NCBI GenBank assembly: GCA_020433835.1
Contig: JAGRBY010000208.1
Coordinates: forward strand, 1 to 10,807
From: Anaerolineae bacterium
Lineage (GTDB): Bacteria; Chloroflexota; Anaerolineae; 4572-78; J111
DNA: 10,807 bases
Direction of reading: 5' to 3'
The position numbers and the translations under genes are program-made. The notes beneath the pieces were generated by a model, which was not told the DNA's origin, ran no database searches, and worked only from the letters and a program-made list of their open reading frames with translations. Every line of letters starts with the position of its first letter. Position 1 is the stretch's first letter. Below, one piece after another: positions 1 to 5,362 of this stretch.

Positions 1-6
1 GGGTGG

Positions 7-36
7 AAGTTTTGTAGAAAGACTGTAAGTTTTGTA
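7..36. repeat. Short direct repeat at window edge
   Basis: AAGTTTTGTA occurs at 7-16 and again at 27-36, a spacing of 20 bp. It may be the edge of a longer structure that begins outside the window. Nothing more can be said from two copies. Confidence 0.4.
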
Positions 37-48
37 AGCGACGTTTAA

Positions 49-116
49 GCCCTCACCCCCGTCGCTGCGCGACTCCCCCTCTCCCAATCTGGGAGAGGGG
101 GTTGGGGGGTGAGGGC
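49..116. repeat. Y-shaped palindromic repeat (REP-like element)
   Basis: Outer arms GCCCTCACCCCC (49-60) and GGGGGTGAGGGC (105-116) are perfect 12-bp complements. Between them lie two more perfect hairpins: GTCGC-TGC-GCGAC (61-73), directly abutting the outer stem, and CCCCCTCTCCCA-ATC-TGGGAGAGGGGG (75-101). Folded as a single strand this gives a three-way junction with only four unpaired bases at the junction. It ends two bases before the stop codon of the DUF559 gene and may end its transcript or protect the mRNA 3' end, but no T-run follows on the minus strand. The composition and nesting resemble dispersed REP-type elements. Copy number cannot be judged from this window. Confidence 0.8.
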
Positions 117-118
117 GT

Positions 119-487
119 TCACAACTCTCGACACGCCGCCAAAATCATTGCCAGCACCGCATCCAACGCATCCAACACCTGCTCATTACGGAACCGGATA
201 AGTCGATACCCTCGCTGTTCCAAAAATACACTTCTCTCCGCGTCACGTTCCGACTGCTTGGCGTGAATACCGCCGTCCACCTCAACCACAAGCTTATGCG
301 CCGCACAATAGAAATCAACAATAAAGTGATCAATCGGATGCTGGCGTCGAAACTTCAGCCCGCTCAGCTTTTTATTGCGCAGCGCGTCCCACAACTTGCT
401 TTCAGCCGGCGTCATCTCCTGACGTAGTTCCCGCGCCCGCTGCCGGATGGGACGAGAGGCTCGAATGGGTTTCTTTTGGTCTGGCAT
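119..487 (-). CDS. DUF559 family protein, VSR-like endonuclease fold
   Basis: This 122-residue protein matches the DUF559 family, which has the PD-(D/E)XK fold related to very-short-patch-repair endonucleases. Visible features are a basic N-terminus (1-22), the family's opening helix with MTPAESKLWDALR (25-37), the FRRQHPIDHFIVDFYC segment (46-61), and the core VVEVDGGIH (67-75). The likely metal-binding residues are D58, E69 and D71, with H75 nearby. The later RGYRLIRFRNEQV strand (92-104) is also typical. Length is normal for the family. The start ATG lies 18 bp after the TPR gene stop on the same strand, so the two may be cotranscribed; the ribosome site (AGAGGC) is weak. The biological role of stand-alone DUF559 proteins is not settled. 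DNA cleavage is inferred from the fold and conserved acidic residues. Confidence 0.88.
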   Translation of the reverse strand: MPDQKKPIRASRPIRQRARELRQEMTPAESKLWDALRNKKLSGLKFRRQHPIDHFIVDFYCAAHKLVVEVDGGIHAKQSERDAERSVFLEQRGYRLIRFRNEQVLDALDAVLAMILAACREL

Positions 488-505
488 AGTTGGCCTCTTT
501 TGCCC

Positions 506-2788
506 TCACTCCCCCCGCAACTCCCGTAATGTCTCCTCATCAAAAGGATTGCGACCGGCTTCTAGCTCGCTAATCCAGGCTTGGCGTAGTTCGATTTCCT
601 TCGGCGTAATTGTGCTATCTTCCTTCGCCTGCTCGACAAAAAATTCGAAATCCTCAATCGCCCCCTCGGTGTCGCCGGTGAGGGCGCGAGCTAAGCCGCG
701 GCTATCGCGGATGCCGCCGTCATCTGGAGCCAACGCCACGGCTTGTTCACAACTATCCAGCACTTCCTCGGCGCGATTGAGCAAACTACCCCACCAGCAG
801 CGGTTGTTGTGGGCCGACGTATAGTCCGGGTCGATCTCGATAGCCTGGGTGTAATCATCAAGCGCGTCGTCAAATTGGTAAAGCGCATAATAGGCATTGC
901 CCCGGTTGAAGTAAGCCGAGCTATATTCAGGGTCGATATCGATAGCTTTGCTGAAATCGTCGATGGCCTGGCGGTTTTGATCGAGCGTGTCATAAACAAT
1001 GCCGCGATTGTTGTAGGCCAGAGCATAGTCGGGGTTGATTTGGATAGCCTTGGTGTAATCGTCAACAGCCGCTTCATATTGGCCGAGACTCTCATAAATA
1101 AGACCCCGGTTGTTGTAGGCATAGGCATAAGTGGGGTCGATGTCGATAGCGGCGGTGTAACTGTCGAGCGCCTGATCAACTTGATCGAGAGCGTTATACG
1201 CAATGCCCCGGTTGAAATAGGCTTCAACATAGTTGGGGTTGATGCCGATAGCGGCGGTGTAATCCTCAATCGCTTGCTTATGCTGGCCCAGATCAGCGTA
1301 ACTAATACCCCGGTTGTTGTAGGCTTCGGCATAACTGGGGTCGATGGTAATGGCGGCCGTGAAATCGTCGATGGCCTGATCAACTTGGTCGAGCGTGTCA
1401 TAAACATTGCCACGGTTATTATAGGCCAGAGCATAATCGGGATTAATGGCGATGGCAGCAGTGTAATCATCAATCGCCTGCTCATATTGCCCCAAAACCT
1501 CATAAGCCGCGCCCCGATTGTTGTGGGGCAGGGCATAGCCGGGGTTGATGGCGATGGCGGCGGTGTAATCGACCAGCGCCTTATCCGTCTGGCCGAGGTC
1601 GGCGTACGTAACGCCTCGGTTGAAGTAGGCTTCGGCATAGTCGGGGTCGATGGCGATGGCTTTGTTGTAATCTTCGATGGCCTCATCATATTGGCCCACG
1701 GTGCTGTAAGCATTGGCGCGGTTATTGTAGGCCAGAGCATAGTCGGGGTCGATGTCGATGGCCTTGTTGTAATCGTCAAGGGCTTTCTCAAATTGGTCAA
1801 GATAGGTATAAGCGACGCCCCGGTTGTTGTAGGCGATGGCATAGTCAGGGTCGATGCTAATGGCAATCGTGTAATCGTAAACGGCCTGCCTATATTGGCC
1901 CAGTTGGTAATAAACAACGCCCCGACCGTTATAGGGAGCAGCGTGATCAGGGGCAAGGTCGATGGTTTGATCGTACCAGTCCATAGCCGTTTCAAAGGCT
2001 TCAACCGGCCCGCTGTTGAGCCAGCCCAGCCGATAAAAAGCTTCGTCCAAACCCTTGAGGTCAGCAGGATGATCAACGGCATCAACAGCATTCTCAAAAG
2101 CCGTAACCGCCTCATCGAACCTTTCATCAAGGTAATAACTCTGGCCGACAGCAAAAAGGCCAAAGAAGGGCAGGTGTTGAGGGAAGGTTTTGGTGACAAA
2201 CGCGGTGTAAGGGTCTGCGTCGCGTGTAAACGCTCGCGTATCGTCCGGAGACGGAAGATCGACTTCTCCTTCTGTAACGCTATCGCCATCCTCTTTAAGC
2301 GTGAGGAAGTTAACCGTAAAGCCGGCTGCTGTTCCTTTACCCCAAATGACCATACTGGCCGCATAGGCTTCGCCCAGTTTCTTGGCCGCATCACCATCGG
2401 TTGCCGCCAGCAGCGTAGGATCAATTTCAATCCGCACATTTTTCAGCCCCGCCTCCTGGGCTGCATCTGCAATGGCTCCCTTGATGGAGTTGGAGTAACC
2501 GCTATCGGCCCCCCCTTCAATGGACTCAAAAGCGGTAATGACGATGAGCGTCTCACCCGGCTGTGCCGTCGCAAAGGCTATCGGGGTTGCGGTGGGGGTT
2601 AGCGTTTGGGTCGGCGACGGCGTTGGCGATGGCGTCTCGGTTGCCGGCAGGCTTTCATTAATAAACATACAACCGGTCAGGGCTACCAGCCCGACAAGAA
2701 CTGTCACCACAATCGGCATTGTTTTACCCACCTCAAAAATGTCGAGGCCTTTTTGTATGCTTGCCCGCATCGAAGAAAGATCGTGCAT
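506..2788 (-). CDS. TPR-array lipoprotein
   Basis: This 760-residue protein is probably anchored outside the membrane as a lipoprotein. A hydrophobic segment (25-39) ends in the lipobox LTGC with C40. A Pro/Thr linker (49-69) follows, then a compact alpha/beta domain (about 78-200) resembling the N-terminal domain of TolB-like proteins (strand LIVITAFES, later AASMVIWG). Two divergent TPR-like helix pairs (about 209-281) come next, then twelve consecutive 34-residue TPR units (about 283-690) of the form AYNNRG-x-xY-x-xLGQY-xxAIDDYxxAI-x-IxPDYA, the last one degraded. A TPR-like tail and a charged helix close the protein. TPR arrays bind protein partners; none is indicated here. The far-upstream ATG is preferred because AAGGAA (2794-2799) sits 5 bp before it, although it gives an unusually long 24-residue lead into the hydrophobic segment; M24 is the alternative. 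The opposite strand of the array also stays open by chance of codon composition. Confidence 0.9.
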   Translation of the reverse strand: MHDLSSMRASIQKGLDIFEVGKTMPIVVTVLVGLVALTGCMFINESLPATETPSPTPSPTQTLTPTATPIAFATAQPGETLIVITAFESIEGGADSGYSNSIKGAIADAAQEAGLKNVRIEIDPTLLAATDGDAAKKLGEAYAASMVIWGKGTAAGFTVNFLTLKEDGDSVTEGEVDLPSPDDTRAFTRDADPYTAFVTKTFPQHLPFFGLFAVGQSYYLDERFDEAVTAFENAVDAVDHPADLKGLDEAFYRLGWLNSGPVEAFETAMDWYDQTIDLAPDHAAPYNGRGVVYYQLGQYRQAVYDYTIAISIDPDYAIAYNNRGVAYTYLDQFEKALDDYNKAIDIDPDYALAYNNRANAYSTVGQYDEAIEDYNKAIAIDPDYAEAYFNRGVTYADLGQTDKALVDYTAAIAINPGYALPHNNRGAAYEVLGQYEQAIDDYTAAIAINPDYALAYNNRGNVYDTLDQVDQAIDDFTAAITIDPSYAEAYNNRGISYADLGQHKQAIEDYTAAIGINPNYVEAYFNRGIAYNALDQVDQALDSYTAAIDIDPTYAYAYNNRGLIYESLGQYEAAVDDYTKAIQINPDYALAYNNRGIVYDTLDQNRQAIDDFSKAIDIDPEYSSAYFNRGNAYYALYQFDDALDDYTQAIEIDPDYTSAHNNRCWWGSLLNRAEEVLDSCEQAVALAPDDGGIRDSRGLARALTGDTEGAIEDFEFFVEQAKEDSTITPKEIELRQAWISELEAGRNPFDEETLRELRGE
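719..1942 (-). repeat. 102-bp tandem repeats coding TPR units
   Basis: Twelve units of 102 bp encode the 34-residue TPR motifs of the lipoprotein. Blocks such as the complement of the AYNNRG codons and IDPDYA recur almost unchanged at DNA level, for example at 1010-1035, 1420-1445 and 1725-1750. This points to duplication or gene conversion inside the array more recent than the family itself. Unit number could vary between strains. Confidence 0.85.
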
Positions 2789-2947
2789 CTCGGTTCCTTA
2801 CTCTGTTTTTCTTTTGTTCGAAGTTATGAGGAATAAATTATGAATGTTATGGCTGAGGTTATGGAACAGGATAGTTGCTGTCTCTTTGTTCCTTGCTTCT
2901 ATTTTAGCATATCTTATGCGGCTGACAACAAAATTATCGGGTAAATC

Positions 2948-2980
2948 GTGACTGTCACCTTTAGAGCTGCATAAGTCCTG
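2948..2980 (+). promoter_or_regulatory. Repeated intergenic motif, copy A
   Basis: GTGACTGTCACCT at 2948-2960 has a perfect 5-bp palindromic core (GTGAC-T-GTCAC). It is followed at a 21-bp offset by GCATAAGTCCTG (2969-2980). The same two blocks in the same order and nearly the same spacing occur at 10065-10096. Both copies lie upstream of plus-strand genes. They could be a shared protein-binding site or remnants of one mobile repeat; the sequence does not decide. Confidence 0.45.
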
Positions 2981-3178
2981 TACTCTTGAAATACGACATT
3001 AAGGCCAAATGCTTCACCCTTGCCCTCTTGCTTAAGATCATGCGACAAGAATTGGTAAAGCCACATCAATGCTTGGCCCGCCACCCGTCGCGAACGCGAA
3101 AGTCGGGGCGCAGCCTATAAAGAGCTAACGTTATTTTGTCGATAATCATATAGATGAAAAATTTTTACTTAGTATAAC

Positions 3179-3184
3179 AAGGAG
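3179..3184 (+). promoter_or_regulatory. Ribosome binding site deciding a TTG start
   Basis: AAGGAG lies 9 bp before TTG at 3194. The reading frame has no ATG near its beginning, so this site is the main support for TTG initiation. Confidence 0.75.
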
Positions 3185-3193
3185 ATTATCTAA

Positions 3194-3589
3194 TTGAATA
3201 CCGTTGTCAATACCCCCGAGTTTACATTGCACGTTTACCCCGAGAAAAAGCTTGTCCATCACGAGATGCACAGGTTTGTTTTTGGTGAGCCATTTCATGA
3301 TTTACTGATGAAAGGGGCCGAGACCTTTGAAAAGCACGGTTGTACAAAATGGTTGTCTGATGATCGGGGTAACTCGGCCACGCGTCCCGAAGATGTTGAA
3401 TGGGCTCAGGCCGTTTGGGAGCCTCGTGTTCTAAAAGCCGGTTGGAAGTATTGGGCTATTGTATTACCGGAAAAAGTTATCGGCCAAATGAGCATGAAAC
3501 GCTTAGCCTCACGCTATGCCCAAAAGGGATTAACCGTTGAAGTTTTTAGCGATCCCCAAAAGGCAATGGCCTGGATTGAGCGACAATAG
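3194..3589 (+). CDS. STAS/SEC14 (SpoIIAA-like) domain protein
   Basis: This 131-residue soluble protein has no signal peptide or membrane segment. Its pattern resembles small stand-alone proteins annotated as STAS/SEC14 or SpoIIAA-like: an N-terminal beta strand pair (about 8-24), a helix with the HDLLMKGAETFEKHG region (35-49), a strand ending in the WLSDDRGN motif (54-61), a WAQAVWEPRVLKAGWKYWAIVLP stretch (70-92), and a final strand and helix, VEVFSDPQKAMAWI (115-128). In these proteins the D-x-R loop after the central strand is conserved; the ligand or partner is unknown. It starts with TTG, supported by AAGGAG 9 bp upstream. It seems to be transcribed alone. The family call rests on pattern recognition without a search, so it is moderate. 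Confidence 0.6.
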   Translation: MNTVVNTPEFTLHVYPEKKLVHHEMHRFVFGEPFHDLLMKGAETFEKHGCTKWLSDDRGNSATRPEDVEWAQAVWEPRVLKAGWKYWAIVLPEKVIGQMSMKRLASRYAQKGLTVEVFSDPQKAMAWIERQ

Positions 3590-3669
3590 AACTTTTCGTT
3601 GGCCGTAAGCCCTTACGGGCACGGCATCACTAAAGCAATACCATCGCGCCTTCATCTTCAAAGAAGCTG

Positions 3670-3744
3670 AACCGCTTGGTGCTAAGACCGCTAAGGATTC
3701 TTGTATGAGATTTCTTAGCAGGCTTGACATCAAGCGGTTTTTTG
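3670..3744 (+). terminator. Long bulged stem-loop, probable terminator
   Basis: AACCGCTTG (3670-3678) pairs with CAAGCGGTT (3731-3739), followed by a run of six T (3738-3743). Just inside, TGCTAAGA (3680-3687) pairs with TCTTAGCA (3713-3720). The right side carries a 10-nt bulge. The T-run suggests rho-independent termination on the plus strand, after the STAS-like gene, whose stop is about 80 bp upstream. An alternative hairpin GCTTG-ACAT-CAAGC (3722-3735) would compete with the outer stem. Confidence 0.6.
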
Positions 3745-3838
3745 TTTGGCATGGCAACTGACAGCCTACAACAACATTGCCTTATGGAAAAAATTCATGT
3801 ACAGTAACACCCTTTACCCGAAGCATAAAAATGACAGA

Positions 3839-3892
3839 AGCGACAAAACTTGCTTTGTCAAGCGCAGCCAGATCAAACGTTACTTTGTCGCT
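3839..3892 (+). promoter_or_regulatory. Competing hairpins in the DUF2293 gene leader
   Basis: AGCGACAAA (3839-3847) is complementary to TTTGTCGCT (3884-3892). Its inner part GACAAA (3842-3847) can instead pair with the nearer TTTGTC (3854-3859). The two pairings exclude each other, and the distal one ends about 18 bp before the GGAG ribosome site (3911-3914). It is not known whether the transcript starts upstream of this region. Confidence 0.35.
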
Positions 3893-3918
3893 CTCGGCTT
3901 TTGTTGTAAAGGAGTATC

Positions 3919-4587
3919 ATGGCCGCCAAAAACGATATCACCGTCTTTATCTCCAGCCGCGACTCAACCTGCGCTGAGTGTGGCGAGGCGCTGGGGCGTC
4001 CGGCCTGGATTACGCTGGATGACGATAAAAAGGCGCTGTGCTTATCATGTTCTGATCTCGATCACCTGGTCTATTTGCCGGCGGGTGATGCGGCTCTAAC
4101 GCGGCGATCGCGCAAACATTCAACGCTGAGCGCGGTTGTGGTTGAATGGAGCAAGCGACGGAAGCGCTACGAACGGCAAGGTGTGTTGGTGGAAAGCGCT
4201 GCTCTGGAGCAGGCCGAGCAGGAATGTTTGGCCGACAGCGACATCCGAGAGCGCCGCCGCGAGCGCGATGCCGTCCGGCGGGTAGAGCAGGATCGGCAGT
4301 ACATTGAGGCCTTTGCCGGGCGGGTCCGCGCGTTGTTCCCCGGCTGTCCCAACGGTCGAGAGGAAGTGATTGCCGAACATGCCTGCCTCAAATACAGCGG
4401 CCGGGTAGGCCGCTCGGCTGCGGCCAAGGAGCTGGACGATCAAGCGGTGCGGCTGGCCGTTATCGCCCACATTCGCCACGTTGAAACGGATTACGACTCG
4501 CTGCTGGCGGGTGGTACAGGTCGCCGCCAGGCGCGGCAGGCGGTGGAAGCAGCGATTGATCGCGTGCTGACCCGCTGGCAAAGTTAA
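3919..4587 (+). CDS. DUF2293 domain protein with N-terminal zinc ribbon
   Basis: This 222-residue cytoplasmic protein has two parts. The N-terminal part carries a CxxC pair at C18/C21 and a second at C41/C44, a likely zinc ribbon. A charged, helix-rich linker (about 62-128, many Arg and Glu) leads to the DUF2293 domain (about 129-219), with YIEAFAGRVRALFPGCP (128-144), the basic patch YSGRVGRSAAAK (159-170) and a conserved IAHIRHVETDYD segment (182-193). The domain's biochemical role is not established; zinc ribbon plus basic patches would suit nucleic-acid binding, which is inference. The ATG follows a good ribosome site (AAAGGAG ending at 3914). It stands alone, with a non-genic island downstream. 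The codon use is GC-rich and regular. Confidence 0.82.
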   Translation: MAAKNDITVFISSRDSTCAECGEALGRPAWITLDDDKKALCLSCSDLDHLVYLPAGDAALTRRSRKHSTLSAVVVEWSKRRKRYERQGVLVESAALEQAEQECLADSDIRERRRERDAVRRVEQDRQYIEAFAGRVRALFPGCPNGREEVIAEHACLKYSGRVGRSAAAKELDDQAVRLAVIAHIRHVETDYDSLLAGGTGRRQARQAVEAAIDRVLTRWQS

Positions 4588-4655
4588 CAAACCCCCACCT
4601 ATTCCCATCATAACTACCTCTGGCCGGTTTCTGCAAAGGTAGGTTATAACATCCA

Positions 4656-4771
4656 CAGGACTTACTTACGCAAATTCCCGATTTTGTAGCGTAAATTGCC
4701 AATTTGCGCCACGCGTACGCCCACGACTCGGAACAATTTAGCAAATTGTTCTACGCTCTGCGTAAATCCTG
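4656..4771. mobile_element. MITE-like element, about 116 bp
   Basis: The left end CAGGACTTACTTACGCA (4656-4672) and right end TGCGTAAATCCTG (4759-4771) are inverted copies of a CAGGAyTTACGCA-type terminus; the left copy has a 4-bp insertion. The interior is strongly palindromic: GAACAATTT-AGC-AAATTGTTC (4731-4751) is a perfect 9-bp hairpin, and GCGTAAATT (4690-4698) pairs almost fully with AATTTGCGC just after it. There is no coding capacity, so any movement would need a transposase supplied elsewhere. No clear target-site duplication was found, so the exact borders are uncertain. Confidence 0.55.
4731..4751. repeat. Perfect inverted repeat inside the MITE-like element
   Basis: GAACAATTT and AAATTGTTC flank a 3-nt AGC loop. 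No T-run follows on either strand, so it is more likely part of the mobile-element structure than a terminator. Confidence 0.7.
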
Positions 4772-4795
4772 ATCAAAAAGCCGTTGCAGAGTCCT

Positions 4796-5145
4796 GCAAG
4801 AGGTGATCGACATGGTGATCGGGGCATGTTCTACAGCGCAAGAGGTGATCGACATGTTGATCAGGGCATGTTCTACAGCGCAAGAGGTCATGACGATGTT
4901 GATCAGGGCATGTAAGATTTTACATGAGGTCATGACGATGGTGATCGGGGCATGTAAAATCTTGCAAGAGGTCATGACGATGGTGATCGGGGCATGTAAA
5001 ATCCTGCAAGAGGTCATGACGATCGTGATCAGAGCATGTAAAATCTTGCAAGAGGTCATGACGATCGTGATCAGGGCATGTAAAATTCTACATGAGGTGA
5101 TCGACATATCGATCAGGGCATGTAAAATCCTGCAAGAGGTGATCA
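4796..5145. repeat. 42-bp tandem repeat array, eight units plus a partial ninth
   Basis: Unit starts fall exactly every 42 bp at 4796, 4838, 4880, 4922, 4964, 5006, 5048 and 5090; a ninth begins at 5132 and diverges after GATC. Each unit starts with GCAAGAGGT or ACATGAGGT, has a centre rich in GATC/CATG palindromes, and ends in GCATGTAAAATCyT-type sequence (GCATGTTCTACAGC in the first two). Both strands are open through the array because 42 is a multiple of 3: the plus strand reads V(I/M)(D/T)(M/I)VI(G/R)ACKIL(Q/H)E and the minus strand SC(K/R)ILHALITIVMT, per 14 residues. The plus frame could run 4803-5231 from GTG, the minus 5146-4751 from GTG, but neither has a credible ribosome site. Translation is therefore unproven and the array is annotated as a repeat. 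Confidence 0.92.
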
Positions 5146-5194
5146 CAACCGTAACCGACGGGCCTTATATGCGCTATGTGCATCTATCCTCATT

Positions 5195-5219
5195 AACCGC
5201 GCCTCGAAATTTCGCGGTT
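5195..5219. other. Stem-loop downstream of the repeat array
   Basis: AACCGCG (5195-5201) and CGCGGTT (5213-5219) are perfect complements; the loop overlaps the palindrome CGAAATTTCG (5204-5213). No T-run follows. It could end or stabilise a transcript from the array, but nothing shows that one exists. Confidence 0.4.
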
Positions 5220-5362
5220 GTTCCCTGCTAAGCCAAGGCATCGAACCTAGTCTTTTTTCCAGGGGTAGGCTGCCCAAATGGCTGATGTTTTTTCAGCCCG
5301 GATGGGTATACTTGTATTCTGGATACGACTAAGAAGGTCTGGTAAAGGAAAGGATATGTAGT

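Larger units (their letters stand above)
2789..3193. other. Intergenic region between divergent genes
   Basis: This 405-bp gap separates the minus-strand lipoprotein gene from the plus-strand STAS-like gene, so it must hold both promoters. No convincing -35/-10 pair was identified. It contains a small palindrome GCATA-TCT-TATGC (2907-2919), and the motif GTGACTGTCACCT (2948-2960) followed by GCATAAGTCCTG (2969-2980), which recurs upstream of the oxidoreductase gene near the other end of the window. No open frame with coding character was seen. Confidence 0.6.
3590..3918. other. Intergenic region with several stem-loops
   Basis: This 329-bp gap holds a small hairpin CCGTAA-GCCC-TTACGG (3603-3618), the large stem-loop with a T-run at 3670-3744, and the inverted repeats at 3839-3892 upstream of the DUF2293 start. 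No gene was recognised. Short open frames that run from here into the DUF2293 gene in another phase have no coding support. Confidence 0.6.
4588..5362. other. Non-genic island with MITE-like element and tandem repeats
   Basis: These 775 bp contain no recognisable gene. In order they hold a weak hairpin CTACCT/AGGTAG (4614-4642), a MITE-like element (4656-4771), the 42-bp repeat array (4796-5145), a hairpin AACCGCG/CGCGGTT (5195-5219) with no T-run, a second hairpin GGCTGA/TCAGCC (5280-5298), and a possible -10 hexamer TATACT (5307-5312) for the protease gene. Confidence 0.65.

Noticed and set aside
691..2439. A 582-codon minus-strand open frame in another phase of the TPR gene
   Set aside because: It is a Pro/Thr/Ser-rich shadow produced by the same repeat codons and lacks any domain character.
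743..2602. A 619-codon plus-strand open frame opposite the TPR array
   Set aside because: It is the mirror of the 102-bp repeats; its protein is a low-information Val/Ile/Gly/Asp repeat, with no ribosome site, and the minus-strand TPR reading is fully explained.
3746..4099. A plus-strand open frame of 117 codons crossing the DUF2293 start
   Set aside because: It runs out of phase with the DUF2293 gene, has no recognisable content and covers the structured leader.
4120..4656. A minus-strand open frame of 178 codons
   Set aside because: It lies opposite the DUF2293 gene, has no ribosome site and runs into the MITE-like element.
4796..5145. CRISPR array
   Set aside because: Units are contiguous 42-bp repeats with no unique spacers, and there are no cas genes nearby.
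4588..5362. tRNA or known riboswitch in the non-genic island
   Set aside because: Hairpins are present, but no cloverleaf, anticodon arm or recognisable aptamer core was found.
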